From positions 37,573,936 through 37,637,935 of the forward strand of contig CM039512.1 of the NCBI GenBank assembly GCA_022432975.1: a stretch of 64,000 bases of DNA. The letters are read 5' to 3'. Source of the stretch: Begonia masoniana (lineage: Eukaryota > Streptophyta > Magnoliopsida > Cucurbitales > Begoniaceae). This document shows, in pieces, positions 11,090-23,755 of this stretch. Position 1 is the stretch's first letter, and each line of letters starts with the position of its first letter. A program made the position numbers and the translations under genes. The notes beneath the pieces are model-generated. The model ran no database searches, was not told where the DNA came from, and saw nothing but the letters and a program-made list of their open reading frames with translations.

Positions 11090-13645
11090 GTTTTTCTCTT
11101 GTGCTGGCCATGTAAGAGGGGCCGAAAGGTTCCTTCCTCAATTTATATTAATTAAAATTGTTAAATTCATTTTTTCAAAAACTATGAATGATTCCTCTTC
11201 TCCAAACGAAATAATTAAATTTACCTAATATAATTTCTCAAAATTTAATCGTGCGGTAATTTTCTAAATTCACTTTGTTGACTAATTGATCAAAAATGCT
11301 ACGTGTCCTAACGCTATCCAACCACACAATTCAAGTCAATGTAAAATACATTTACAATGAATAACGAAAAAAATTTACTCATAAATTGATTTATGTAAAA
11401 ATATCGGGTCTTACAAATGGCATCAATAAAGCATTCAATACCGCTATAGAAAGAAAATAAATTTGTACTTTACCCATTGAATTCCAATTTAATCAGAAAT
11501 CACCATTAAGGAAAAGTTTTTAACTTTGTAACTTACCAGAATTTAATTGTTGGTTGTAACACTTTCTCCTAACGCAAGGACAACATAACATTGTAGATCA
11601 AACAATGAAAAATAGTACATGATAACGTGAAAGTTTTGCAAATGGATTATAGCAAACAATCACAATTTTGCTTTGATAGACAATTATTAAATACTAAATA
11701 ATCGCAAGAAGTATTGCTGCCACTAGTACAATATTGTCCACTTTGAACTAAATGTTACACTATTTTTGAATGCGTTGTATTATGCTAAGAGATGAAACAT
11801 ACTTATGAATTACTCATGCTAAGCTATATAGAAATGAGAAGTCTCTCAGTATGGGTCAGGCACACTCAATTACATGACCTTTGACGATCATCCATCTAAC
11901 TGTACATGTGTTGATAAACGTAGGAGATACAAGAGACCAGTCTGAGAAACATTAAGTTGGTAACCTTCTATTGATCTAATATGAAGTAATAGCTGTAAAT
12001 TATAAAAGAAAACTAAATATTTGGACTAGCCATTAGCATCACAATCAGCCTGTCTTTCTTCCGTGGCCCTCCCGGCTGTTACTTTGATTGGGACCCTAAC
12101 TTCAAGCCAAGTTACTGAATCCAAATCGGTGACTAGATTAGCCAACTTTTGCAAGAGTGACATTTACAGCCAACTTTCAGGGATTACGGTTCATTTCCTT
12201 TTGCTTTTTCGTTTTGTTATGGAAAAAATTCTAGCTATTGAGGACCATTAAAAAGATACATGGGTTATGATTTCACCGTTGATGCTACCAAATCTTTAGA
12301 ATAACATAATATATGTGTGATATTTGACTCTTGTGAATACACCATATTGGTTCATATAACAACTAATCAAGTTGAATAAAGCATTGAAAGTGTGGATTTT
12401 GAAATGGTATTAAATTCTAATGTTATTTTGAAATAGTTAAACATTTCAAAAAATGAGGTAAACTATGAAGGCTCAAGATATAAAAAAAATATAGATATAG
12501 TACTAATAATTTCAAATTGTCATAGCTTAAACAACACTAATTTTAAAATTTTTGTGCTCGTAATATAATATTGTTTATTTTGTAAATTGACATGGCCTTC
12601 ATGAGATAGAATGCCACTATCATCTCCCTTGGGATCTCAACTCCTTGTTGACCATATTTTCAATTTAGTTTTAGCCCTGACAAATTTTTATTTTTATGTT
12701 TTAACTCAAAAAATCTTGTATTAAGTCAAGAAGAGAATTCTATTTATGGATTATCATTTTTGTTTCACTAAGTATCGTCGTATTGCACAACTATATTTAT
12801 ATTAGCTAAATTCTCGTAATTAACTAATTTTGGGCTGTGGTCCCTTCTCAATAATGATGTTTATGTACAGGGATAACAAACTCTATCTCACTGTAATGAT
12901 GTTCATGTATAAAATTCTAGCCCACAACTCAATGTAAAAATAATAAAGGAATGTGCTCTGGGTAGACCAAAAAATGCCATGGATGCTAGTACAGAACAGC
13001 CAACTTTATCATTGTCTAAGGATTGAACAGAGAGAGAGAGAGATTAATTTATGTGTAGGAGAGTGAATGTGTGGGGCAAGTGATGTGAACCATGATTTCG
13101 TGCTTGCAATGCAAAGGGAGGAGAAAACGGCCACAAGAGAAGGGTTGTTACTCTTCTTTGAAACCTAATTAAGAAAACAAATATATAAATGTTTATTCAT
13201 CATCATACTATGTTCATTTTTACTATAATATCCCTTCAATTTGGCCTCAATTAGTCCTCTCTGCGAGCATGAGGTTTTACCCCATCTTAATTTCAAGAAC
13301 TCGAAAAAAAACCTAAATTATTATATTAAATGATATATTGTTGTTTAGTAAAGCACAATCAATTCGAACCCATGTGGGATGCCTCACATAGAACATATAC
13401 TATTTGTTTGGAATACTTCTTCCACGACCATGCAATGTCATTCCTTAGTGCCCTCTGCGCAAACAACCACGTGGTCTTCGTTGAAGTGGACCATCCTTGC
13501 ATATTACAAACCTTCTCTTTCACCACTCTTAAACTCTATTTATAACTTCTCATTCTTTCCCTCTCTCTATATCTCTCTCTCTCTCTCTAGAAACTTGGAA
13601 CCGAAAAGATAATCATAGGCCAAAAGCAAACCTTTACAATTAGCC
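9484..13645. other. CCD4 upstream region, first copy (no gene seen)
   Basis: AT-rich non-coding sequence, a near copy of 35187-39367. Differences are mostly single-base losses in homopolymers. It contains a CT-rich tract near 11060-11090, a GGTCGAC-motif cluster (10572-10780), a G-box CACGTG at 13468-13473 and a TATTTATAA TATA box near 13539. The minus strand near 11413 starts TGTAAGACCC, so part of this block may be an inverted LTR. The short reading frames here are not convincing genes. Confidence 0.75.
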
Positions 13646-14216
13646 ATGGCAGCTTCTTCGATAGCACAAAGCTCAAGAAGTTGGGCAGGAGAACTTCTTC
13701 CGGCTTCTCTTCATTCTTCTTCATCAAAACAATAGACTTGAGCTTTCAGTCAACTCATCTCCATCAAGAAGCCCAAGAGCAGAACTGCAATTTCCAACGC
13801 TCTAAGCTCTCCCTCTCTTCTCCACGTTCCAAAACAATCTCACAGACAAGAAAAAAAATAGTAATCCAGAGAAGAAACCTCTGCAACTCCAAGAACTGGA
13901 ACTTAATCCAAAGAGCGGCCGCAATGGCATTGGATATGGCGGAAGAGGCCGTACTCTCGCACGAGCTTCAATTCCCACTTCCGAAAACCTACGATCCGAG
14001 CGTCCAAATCGCTGGAAACTTTGCTCCGGTACCAGAACAACCAGTCCGGCGCTCGTCACGGTCACAGGAACGATCCCAGATTGCATTAAAGGTGTCTACC
14101 TCCGAAACGGAGCCAACCCGCTTCCTTGAGCCCGTTGCAGGCCACCATTTCTTCGACGGAGACGGCATGGTTCACGCCGTCACCATTGATTCTGGCAGCT
14201 GCAGCACTCATGCCGG
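13646..14216 (+). pseudogene. CCD4: CCD4 5' fragment, frameshifted and cut by assembly gap
   Basis: This is the same start context and N-terminal sequence as the complete CCD4 at 39368, covering its first 190 or so codons. The frame is broken several times relative to that copy: an A run shortened after the Ser stretch, an extra A run near 13850, altered bases near 14055 and an extra C near 14125. The sequence then runs into 100 Ns. The lesions are mostly homopolymer indels, so sequencing error in a weakly supported contig end is as likely as true pseudogenisation. As written it cannot make the enzyme, since no iron-ligand histidine is reached before the gap. Confidence 0.85.
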
Positions 14217-14316
14217 NNNNNNNNNNNNNNNNNNNNNNNNNNNNNNNNNNNNNNNNNNNNNNNNNNNNNNNNNNNNNNNNNNNNNNNNNNNNNNNNNNNN
14301 NNNNNNNNNNNNNNNN
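14217..14316. other. Assembly gap of exactly 100 N
   Basis: A run of 100 N, the conventional size for an unknown-length scaffold gap. CCD4 coding sequence lies to its left and an inverted LTR of an unrelated element to its right, so the true distance and even the adjacency are unproven. Confidence 1.
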
Positions 14317-15625
14317 GTTCACAAAAACCAGTAAAACACCAATAATTAAAACTCTCAGATCTCTAGTATCAGTTAAAACTCAAAACATAGTAAGAATAGT
14401 AAAATCTCTATGTTCATAAAAACTATCATACACTCAAATTAAAGCAGTATCAACTAAACTCGCACCATAGCAGACAACAGTTAACCCGCTCATCAGGTTT
14501 ACCAGGCCGAGGCATGAATGTGATCTCCAACACATCTAATCTCTGTGCAAATCAGGAAATCACCGCAGTTCCTCTTTTTTTTTTAAACCTACATCACAAA
14601 ACTCATTATTAGCCTATGCAAGTAAGTAAATGTAAGACAATGAAAACCGAAATATATAAATGCCTAATCATGCAATTTCACTTTCTAACTCAGTTGTTCA
14701 TGTTTCGTTTCTGTTCGAATCCCCCTGTGAAATTGGCGAGCTTATCACCTCTCCCAAAGTATATACAGCCATGGCCTCATTAAGGGGCGGATAAATTCCC
14801 AACAGCCAGATCTGTTCACATGTTCAGATCCCCCATTGAAATTGGAAGTTGGTCAACTCTCCCAAAGTATAAAGATCCACTGCTCATTTCAGGGGCGGAT
14901 TATTCCCTACAGTAAAATGATTCACATAGCTGTTTCATATGTCAATCCTCACTATGCCAACATGCCTTCAATTCATTTTCGTATACTTTTAAAAAAAATG
15001 ATGCATGGAATACCAACACATTCCAGGGAATACAAACCCTACGTTTGTGTGTCAGGCCCGGAGGGGGAAAGCACAAGCAAACTTTACTTACTGGTTCTCT
15101 TGGAACAAACAAAAAAACTTGTTTGCAGTTACTTCGGGGATTACTCAAACCTAAAAACCTATAAGAAGAGCATACATCATATTCCCTCTAATCTTCATTC
15201 TAAACCATAGAAATTTTAAGGGAAACGTGTTGGATCTCTAGTCATGTGCATTCCGATTCTCTTAACCGAACCACCACTCGAATACCCGCCTCTCAAACCT
15301 CATTTATCAATCCCTCCTACCAACAATAGAACAATGTAACAAGAATGAAGCAAAAACGCACCAAGTTCGGAGGAAATCGTTGGGGACGTCGAAGGGGTCT
15401 CCTATCGCGCTCTGCTAAGCTGAGGAGCTGAGAAGGAGAGGAAATGAAGTAAACAGTGGCGTACTTCATTAATAGTTCCTAAATCGTATCCATCTTGAAT
15501 TTCGATTACCCTTATGCCCTTGCCCTAAGTCATCCACTAGCCTACATTTAATATTGCCATATAAATTGTGCCATTAGTTTAAAAGGAATAGAGAACGTTT
15601 GATAGAACGCGGTATAGTATTTACA
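14317..15625 (-). mobile_element. 3' LTR (partial) of the inverted element
   Basis: Colinear with 21087-22382, the other LTR of the same element, but with dense small indels. Its start in element orientation is at 15625 (degenerate TGTAAATACTATACC), directly after the polypurine tract. It ends at the N gap, so its 3' part is missing. Confidence 0.8.
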
Positions 15626-15639
15626 ATCTACCCTCCTTA

Positions 15640-18600
15640 AAAGAATTTTGTCCTCAAAATCAGTACTGAATAATTCTGGATGTTGTTCCATCATGTCTTG
15701 CTGGCGTACCAAGTTGGTTTCTATGTTCTGATTGTACCATAAGACTTTTACCAGTGGATTATCCTTATTGCGCAAGACCTTTACGCATAATCTAGGATCC
15801 TTAAAGGGCTTTCTCCCATAAGTACGAGTAGGAAGGACTTCAAGTTCTGCTGTTCTATAATCTGCGAAGGATCTCTAAACACATTTCTTTAGCATGGAAA
15901 CGTGAAACACATTTATGAATTACCAACTTCTCTTATCGATTTGAAAGGTACAATATATCTGGGGTTTAACTTGGCCTCTTTTACCAAATCTCACAACTCC
16001 TTAAAATGTGACACCTTAAGGAAACTTTCATTACCACACATCAATTTAATTCTCTTTCGTTCTTTTGTCTGCATAGCTTTTTCTGTCGGCCTTTGAGATT
16101 TTAGATCTTTGTTCGGATAAGAGCAATCTTCTCCATGTTTGCTGCACAATGTCGGGGACCAATTAAACTGTGCTACTCCCACTTCATCCCAATACAATGG
16201 AGATCTGCACTCGTCCATAAATGCCTCGTATATGGTTTGCATGCCTATGTTTTTTGTTTTTTTTTTTTTTTTTTTTCTTGCCAGGAAAAACTGTTATTAT
16301 AAGAGACTCAAACCAATGGTAAATACGATCAAGAAACCTTGAAATTCCACACACAAGCCCTGAGCATATCCTCCAACGTTTGGAAGTTCTCTCGGATTGT
16401 CCATCGGTTTGAGGATGAAAGACTGTGCTAAAATAAGCTTGTGTACCCATAGCCTGGGGAAACTTTTCCAAAACGTAGATGTAATCTAGAGTCCGGTCTG
16501 AACTATGTGCTTGGAAACACATGCCAGTTAACAACGTGTGCACATCAATTCAGCAAGATGATCCAATCGAGTGGAGTCAATCTTGATTGGTAGGAAATGA
16601 GCTGATTGGTTAACGATCAAAAACTATCACCCAAATTGCATCATGTCCTTCTTATGTTCTAGGGTAATCTGTAACAAAATCCATAGTTATTTGTTCCCAT
16701 TTCCATTCGGGAAACTGGTAAAGGTTGTAATGTCCAGCAGGCCTGATGTGCAGCTTTAACTTGCTGGCAGACCAAACATGACTCCACATACTCCGCCACA
16801 CTTCTCTTCCTACCTGGCCACAATTAATTTGCTAGTCCTCGGGACATCTTCGTACTCCCAGGATGAACAGAAAGTCCGGAGGAATGAGCCTCAGATAGGA
16901 TTTCCTTCCTAAGCTCAGTATCAGCGGAACAAACAATCTATTTCAACACGTTGAGAATTCCAATCAGCTGGAGCGTTGAAATCCGACTTATCAGTAGAAT
17001 TATGTTACCACTTATACTTATTACACTCGTGTCATTCATTTGAACTTCCTTTATTTTCCTTTCAAAATAGTGGCGAAAGCCTGGCTGACACCACTAGGAC
17101 ACAGCTTCCAGGTTAATCTTTGGAATTCTGTCTCTAAAGCTATCGGTATGTCTAGGTCAAAAGCAGGAAGGGAAAACTAAAGGGGTCACTCAACTCAAAG
17201 ACATCAACCACGACCTTTACCTTGGCCGGGGTGGTATTTAATCTCAAATCATAGTCTTTTACAAATTTCAACCATCGACGTTGCCTCATGTTTAGTTCCT
17301 TCTGTGTAAAGATATACTTAAGGCTCTTATGATCTGAAAATATCTCACAAGATTGCCCATACGGGTAGTTGCTCCAAATCTTAATGCAAGACCACAGCAG
17401 CTAATTCTAAGTCATGGTAGGGTAATGCTTTCTCATGCAGCTTTTAACTTACTGAGAGCATAAGATCTATAACTTTTCACCTTGCATTTAAACCACACAC
17501 ATCCAGACCAAGCTGGAAGCATCACAGTACATGCAAACTTTCCACTCTCATCGGGTAGGGTCAATATAGGGGCAGTGGTCAGTTTCTTTTTTCAAGGTTT
17601 GGAAAACGGGACTCACACTCCTCTGTCCAAGCATACTTGATATTTTTCCCAGTTAACCGAGTGAGAGGTTTTGCAATCTTTGAGAATCCTTCAATAAATT
17701 TTATGTAACAAAAACAAAAATTTACTGTAAACCGAGGAGGAAACTTAAATATTTATAGCATTCTTCGGCGGAGCCAATCCTTTTAACGCGGGACCTGGCT
17801 GGATCGACAGATCTCCAATCACCAGAGGATCACATGACAAGAAGTGGAACTCGTCCACCAAAAACTAGCACTTGGAAAACTTAGATAAAGTGGTGCTGTC
17901 TAAGTACTCCCTAAAACCAAAAACTCAAATGACTTGCAGCTCATCCTTAGTTCTAGAATAGATCAGAATTCCGTCTATGAATTACTATTGACACACCTTG
18001 TCAAAATACTCGTTGAAACACCTGTTCAGAGATCCATGAAGGCTGCTGGTGCATTTGTCAAACCAAAAAGACATAACAAAAAACTCATAATGTCCAAACT
18101 TGTGCGAAAGGCCATTCTTGGGATATCTTCGGATGAACCTTCAAACACTGGTTAGATAACCGGACTAATGGTCATCTAGATAGAAGAAAACTCTTGCCAC
18201 CCCTAAGCTGGTCAAAGAAGTCACAAATTTCGGCAAAGGGTATTTGTTTTTGACAGTTAACTTATTCAATTCTCTATAGTCTATGCACATACCATTGATC
18301 CATCCTTCTTTTTGACAAAAAGGACAGTGGTGCACCCCATGGTGAAAAGCTGGGGCGTATGAACCCCTTCTCCAACAAATCCTCTAACTGTTTCTTAATT
18401 CCTTAAGTTCATTTGGAGCTAAATCTATGGATCTTAGACACAGGCTGGCTCCGGGGTAAATAATACACAAACACTTTCCATATTAGTGCCCAAACCAGGA
18501 AAGTCATCTAGGAATACTTCTGGAAAATCTTGGACAAACTTAAAACATTTTTGGGGCTGATTTTCCTACTGTTTGTGTGTCTAAGCAACTGGCCAACAAA

Positions 18601-20270
18601 ACAAGCACAAAATCTCTCTGCAAGTGGAGGTCTTGTGTTAATAGAATTCATCAGACATTCCTTACCGTTCTTTGGAGGCTTGAAAGGTGTGTTTCAAACT
18701 ACCAGAGGGTTGGAAGTATAACTATTCCACAGTCCTACAATCTATTTTGGCATTGACGCTTGTAAACCGCCAGTCCATTCCTAGGGTTACATCAATCCTA
18801 ATATATCCATAATTATAAGGTCAGCTAGGTAGACTTACATTCCCTACTAACACTCAAACGGCAAGCATCACGTGGTTAGAGTGCATGCGTTCACCAGAAG
18901 GCAATGCAACATTAAACACATGCATGGAAGGGGTAAACTGTATGTCTAACTTAACAGCAAAAGCAGTTGCTATAATGAAGTGTGGCACCAGAATCTATTA
19001 AAGTAAAAGCAGGCACAGAGGTGACAATATAGTACCTGACACCACAGCATGCTGTTCATCACCGACTCGTCATGGAGAATATTCTTGGTTTGATCATAGT
19101 AGGGCCACTCTTAGGAACTGGACAATCTCTGCTAATAGTGGCCGGACCTTGTGACAATTGTAAAATCTGGTGAATTCTAGGACTTCGAGACTCCTTGACC
19201 GTGTGTCCAACCTCATCACCGTTGAAACACTTTTCAAGGCCCAGCTGAATTCCCGGATGGTTCTTCAAACCTTTGGAACACTGGGAAATTTCCTGACATT
19301 CTGTACCTTCCCCTTATATATTTATTTTTGGCTATTTTGTTGCCTTCAATGCATGGCATCGTCGTTCCTCTCTGTTGTGTTGTTGGTTAAACCTTTGTTG
19401 GGATTCTCCTTTGGTCTAGCACACTTTCTTCAGCTTCTTCCACTTCCCGGGCAGTGGACACAACCTCACTGAAGTCAAAGCGCTTGATCAACAGAAGAAT
19501 TTAACCCCTCGGTAACATTTCTGCTTCAGCCCGCTAAATTTGAACACTTGTAATCCTCTCCTGGTGAGCAAAATGCCCAGCAAACCTAGACAGGGACTCG
19601 AACTAATCTACTATACTCGGCCAAAGCCCCTGTCTGCTTCAAGTCAGGAACTCCAACTTCCTTACGCGGTCTGGACAGTACTGTTAAAATACTTCCATGG
19701 AAAATGTCCTTGAATTTGACCAAGGCATCGTCAAACATCTGTGGTGGTCTCAATTGTTTCCCACCAGAGTTAAGCTTCACCAGCTAAATGAAAGTTGCCA
19801 ACGTGACTTTTTTCTCCTTTCTCAATAGGGCCAAAACACTGAAACATGCTTTCAATCTTTCTAAGCCACCCTTCAGCCACAAACAGGATCAGATGACTGA
19901 CCATCAAACGTGGGTGGTCTTAGTCTCTACGGAATTATCCCGGAATGCTCATTGCTAGAACCCGAGTTGGCACTTCCTTGTACCTCTCGTTCAGCAGTAC
20001 TCCTAGCTGATCGGATGGATGGGCATTAATTCTGCCTGCTGTCGCACTAGATCCTGTCAATTGTCCGATTACACTAGAATCTTCTGTGCTTCCCGAGTTG
20101 GTGTCTCTCTCTGCACTCTGGCCTTTCCCGGTAGTCGGACATCCTGCTAATTCCTGTACAGGTCACTATTTTTATAATATCTAATAACTGGACTTAACAT
20201 AACACTTAAGTTGTTGGAGTACTTCCATGCAACGATTGGCTGTGAGTGATCTTTGAAACGGTTTAACTGA
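15640..20270 (-). pseudogene. Gag-pol remnant of the inverted Ty3/gypsy element
   Basis: Minus-strand fragments match the element 1 polyprotein in the expected order. The chromodomain end lies near 15775-15650, the integrase C-terminal part at 16242-15991, the integrase core with [10 protein letters not shown] at about 16430, RT and RNase H pieces across about 16900-18400, zinc-knuckle remnants at 19268-19059, and gag capsid pieces near 19780-19586. No frame stays open for more than about 120 codons. A T run of about 20 bases near 16256-16276 interrupts the integrase core. It is not expected to give a functional product. Confidence 0.85.
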
Positions 20271-20272
20271 AT

Positions 20273-20285
20273 GTCTCTGATACCA
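20273..20285 (-). other. Primer binding site of the inverted element
   Basis: The plus strand reads GTCTCTGATACCA, whose complement TGGTATCAGAGAC is the same iMet-tRNA-type primer site as in elements 1 and 2. It sits three bases from the LTR end. Confidence 0.82.
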
Positions 20286-20630
20286 CATTGTAACCGCCCC
20301 GAGTTATCTGAACCCGGTTTGTCCTCACAATGCCCGTACATGACTAAAAGTTATACTTATATATATATATATATATATATTTTTAAAAATAAACTTGCAG
20401 CGGAAATCATTTGAAATGTTAAGGAATAATCGGTCAAGAAATAGAAGTTTTGAATTGTGAAAATACTTTAAAAGTTGCAGAAGTCAAATGCATCCACCGC
20501 TGGAATAAAGTAACGGAAGAAACACAGAAAAAAACAACAAAATAGAAGACTCTGCGATGATGTCAGCTGAATGGAAGCAAAGGACATCTCTCGTAAACTG
20601 TATCTACCGTGACTAACGACAAATACACTC

Positions 20631-20770
20631 TACATCTTCCGATGACGTCAGCTCGCATCTGCCGATGAGTTTACTGAGACATCATCCGATGACTTAAACC
20701 TACATCTTCCGATGACGTCAGCTCGCATCTGCCGATGAGTTTACTGAGACATCATCCGATGACTTTTCTT
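20631..20770. repeat. 70-bp direct duplication with TGACGTCA sites
   Basis: TACATCTTCCGATGACGTCA begins at 20631 and again at 20701, followed by matching sequence. Each copy contains the palindrome TGACGTCA (20643-20650 and 20713-20720), a bZIP-type binding motif. Confidence 0.85.
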
Positions 20771-20988
20771 AAGGCATCTTCCGATAGAATTAACCTACAT
20801 CATCCGATGACTTTTCTTAAGGCATCTTCCGATAGAATTAACCTACATCATCCGATGACTTTTCTTAAGGCATCTTCCGATAGAATTAACCTACATCATC
20901 CGATGACTTTTCTTAAGGCATCTTCCGATAGAATTAACCTACATCATCCGATGACTTTTCTTAAGGCATCTTCCGATAGAATTAACCT
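20749..20988. repeat. 48-bp tandem repeat, 5 copies
   Basis: Unit starts at 20749, 20797, 20845, 20893 and 20941, exactly 48 bases apart. Each unit holds CATCATCCGATGA and CATCTTCCGATAG. Because 48 is a multiple of three, one plus frame is open across it (a 121-codon repeat frame), which I regard as a by-product. Confidence 0.95.
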
Positions 20989-22382
20989 ACATTCCGACTG
21001 CTCTCGCTATACATACACAACACCAAAACTCAGAAAGGGATTTACTTACTTCATCGAGACCATTCGAAACAACTCACATTGTAATGTTCAAAACCAGTAA
21101 AACCAATAATTAAAACTCTCAGATCTCTAGTATCAGTAAAACTCAAAACATAGTAGAATATTAAAATCTCTACTGTCATGAAAACTCATCATACTCAAAT
21201 TAAAGCATGAGTACAACTAAACCGCACCCATAGAGAAACAGTAACGGCCTCATCAGTTACCTGCCGAGGCATGAATGTGCTCCTCCAACCACATCTAATC
21301 ATCTGTGCAATCAGGAAATTCCCTGCAGTATCCTCAACACCTACATCACAAAACTCATCTATTAACCTAATGCTAAGTAAGTAAGCTGTAATGAAATGTA
21401 AAACCGAAATATATAAATTTCAATCATGCAATTTCTACTTTCTCAACTCAGTTGTTCATGTTTCGTTTCTGTTCAGATCCCCCATTGAAATTGGAAGTTG
21501 GATCAACTCTCCCAAAGTATATACATCCACTGGCTCATTAAAGGGCGGATAAATTCCCTTAACAGCAAATCTGATCACATGTTCAGATCCCCCATTGAAA
21601 TTGGAAGTTGGATCAACTCTCCCAAAGTATAAATACCACTGTCTCATTAAGGGGCGGATTACTTCCCTTAACAGTAAAACTGATCACATAGCTGTTTCAA
21701 TATGTTCAATCCCACTATGCCAACATGCCTTCAAATTCATTTTCGTATACTTTTAAAAAAACTGATGCATGAATACACACACAAACAATTCAAGCATACA
21801 AAACCTAACGTTTTGTGATGTAGGCCCGAAGGTCACAGAAGCAAACTTTACTTACCTGGTCTCCTGGAAAAACTTGTTGCAGCTACTTCGGGTATTACTC
21901 AAACCTAAAACCATAGACAGAGCATACATCATATTCCCTCTAATCTTCATTCTAAACCACTAGAATTTAAAGGGAAACTGTTTTGGGATCTCTAGTCATG
22001 TGCATTCCCCGATTCAACTTAAACCGAAACCACCCCTCGCATCCGCCTTCTCAAAACCTCATTTATCATCCCTCCTACCAACAATGATACAATGGACAAC
22101 ACAAAATGAATAAAACTCCCAATTCGGATGACTCGTGGAGGAGTCGAAGGGGGCTCCTATCGCGCCTCTGCTAAGCTGAGAGCGAGAATGAGTACGAATG
22201 AAGTAAACAGTGGCGGCTACTTCATTAATAGTTTTCCTTAAATACGTTATCCATCTTTGAATTTCTAATTACCCTTATGCCCTTGCCTAGTCATCCACTA
22301 ACCCTACATTTAATATTGGTCCATATAAATTGTGCCATTAGTTTAAAAGGAATAGAGAACGGTTTGATAGAACGGGTATTAA

Positions 22383-23755
22383 ATAATTGCTCTGTGATTT
22401 ACAAAGCTACAGCAGACAAACAATTAAGTAAAGAGTGAGAGGAGAATTAAACAAGCGTGTTACGTGTTCGGCTCAACCCAGCTAACATCCACTACTTAAA
22501 GGTTCACCCCTTGAAGAATCCTTACCTTCTCTCGAGAATAACATATCGGAATTCCGGGCTCCGATCAACTGCCTTTACAATTCAAGATTGAACTTCACAG
22601 ACGTGCAAGCCACTGCCTTATACAGAATGTGGTTGTAACAATGGTAAGCTCAGGACTACACTACTTCACAATGATTGAATCTCAAGTTAAATCGAGAGGT
22701 GTAGGAATTAATACAGAGTATGATCAGATTTCGCAAGTTAGGGCTCAGGAATTCAAATTGCCAAGAGTGTATCTTTGTGCTTTAACCTCGGCTTAAATAC
22801 TCTGTCTTCAGAATCGGCTTGACTTAATCTCTATCAATAATAATGGAAAACTTTGTGGACCGTTGGGAGCAGCTTTCGTACAAAAGCAGGTAGCCGTTGC
22901 TTTCTGAAAGCGCAAGTCGCCCGACGCTATTAATGTACTGGACTTTAAGCTTCTGGGCGAGATACACTGTAGCTGTTTGCAGCTAATTTTAAAATCCTGG
23001 CGGATAGACTTGCTTACAATTCGTGAACTGGCTTCGTTATGTTTGTGGAAGCTGAGTCCCCCGAATCGTGGATGCTTGCTATTAGAAGATAACCGCATCA
23101 GAAGAGGCAGCCATTAAACAACTGAACCGCATCTGAAGATGTAGAGCTTGAAAGTCTTTGGGCTTCCGGTTTGCGTCTAGTGACGGCAGAGGTCTCTTCA
23201 AGTCTTCCGGTTTTGTCGTCTAGTGAGCGGATGAGGCCTTCTTTGAAGTCTTCCGGTTTTGTCGTCTAGTGAGCGGATGAGGCCTTCTTTGAAGTCTTCC
23301 GGTTTTGTCGTCTAGTGAGCGGATGAGGCCTTCTTTGAAGTCTTCCGGTTTTGTCGTCTAGTGAGCGGATGAGGCCTTCTTTGAAGTCTTCCGGTTTTGT
23401 CGTCTAGTGAGCGGATGAGGCCTTCGGCTTGGAACACTTCTCTTTTATTAATGTTCACGGTGGACTTTTCTTTTATTATATTTTATTTAAAATCACCGGT
23501 GGACTTTTCTGCAACTTAACCACTGAATGTGCATTCACAGCCCTGTTTACTAATTACCTAGAACACCAACCAAATTCATTAGTAACTAAAATACCCTTTA
23601 AGGTATTCCAACAGATTAATCTCAACTGCATATACATTATTTCATTCAGTAAACATAATCAAATTATAATATAAACCATACAAACACATCATCAAAAACA
23701 AATTGGACTTAATTATCATTAAATCAACAATAAGGGACCAATAGGAATGAAGAAT
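22383..23755. other. Gene-free flank, possibly old LTR sequence
   Basis: No convincing gene is seen. The block contains a 46-bp array (23199-23428) with the TTTTGTCGTCTAGTGAGCGGATGA core that resembles the LTR minisatellites. Parts of it may therefore be remnants of another element. Small frames of 60-96 codons have no recognisable domains. Confidence 0.6.
23199..23428. repeat. 46-bp tandem repeat, 5 copies
   Basis: Unit starts at about 23199, 23245, 23291, 23337 and 23383. Each carries CTTCCGGTTTTGTCGTCTAG and GAGCGGATGAGG. The middle of the unit is close to the 35-bp minisatellite core (TTTTGTCGTTTAGTGACCGG). Confidence 0.95.

Larger units (their letters stand above)
14317..22382 (-). mobile_element. 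Decayed full-length Ty3/gypsy element, minus strand
   Basis: Read on the minus strand: 5' LTR 22382-20289, primer site 20285-20273, gag-pol remnant to about 15640, polypurine tract 15640-15626, and 3' LTR from 15625 cut by the N gap. The internal region (about 4.66 kb) has almost the length of element 1's, but frames are broken everywhere by small indels. The 3' LTR part next to the gap has many short insertions compared with the 5' LTR, which suggests low-quality contig-end sequence on top of real decay. Confidence 0.88.
20289..22382 (-). mobile_element. 5' LTR of the inverted element
   Basis: About 2094 bp, running on the minus strand from a degenerate TAATACCCG at 22382 to CGGTTACA at 20289. 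It contains an AT dinucleotide run (20357-20380), a TGACGTCA-bearing 70-bp duplication and a 48-bp tandem array. It also carries the LTR module: hairpin and arm at 21824-21810 and the complementary arm at 21354-21340. Confidence 0.85.

Noticed and set aside
13681..14419. Separate reading frames of 217 and 97 codons near the first CCD4 copy
   Set aside because: Out-of-frame readings of the frameshifted CCD4 fragment that run through the N gap.
20735..21100. 121-codon frame with five 16-residue repeats
   Set aside because: Product of the 48-bp tandem repeat in an LTR; no other coding evidence.
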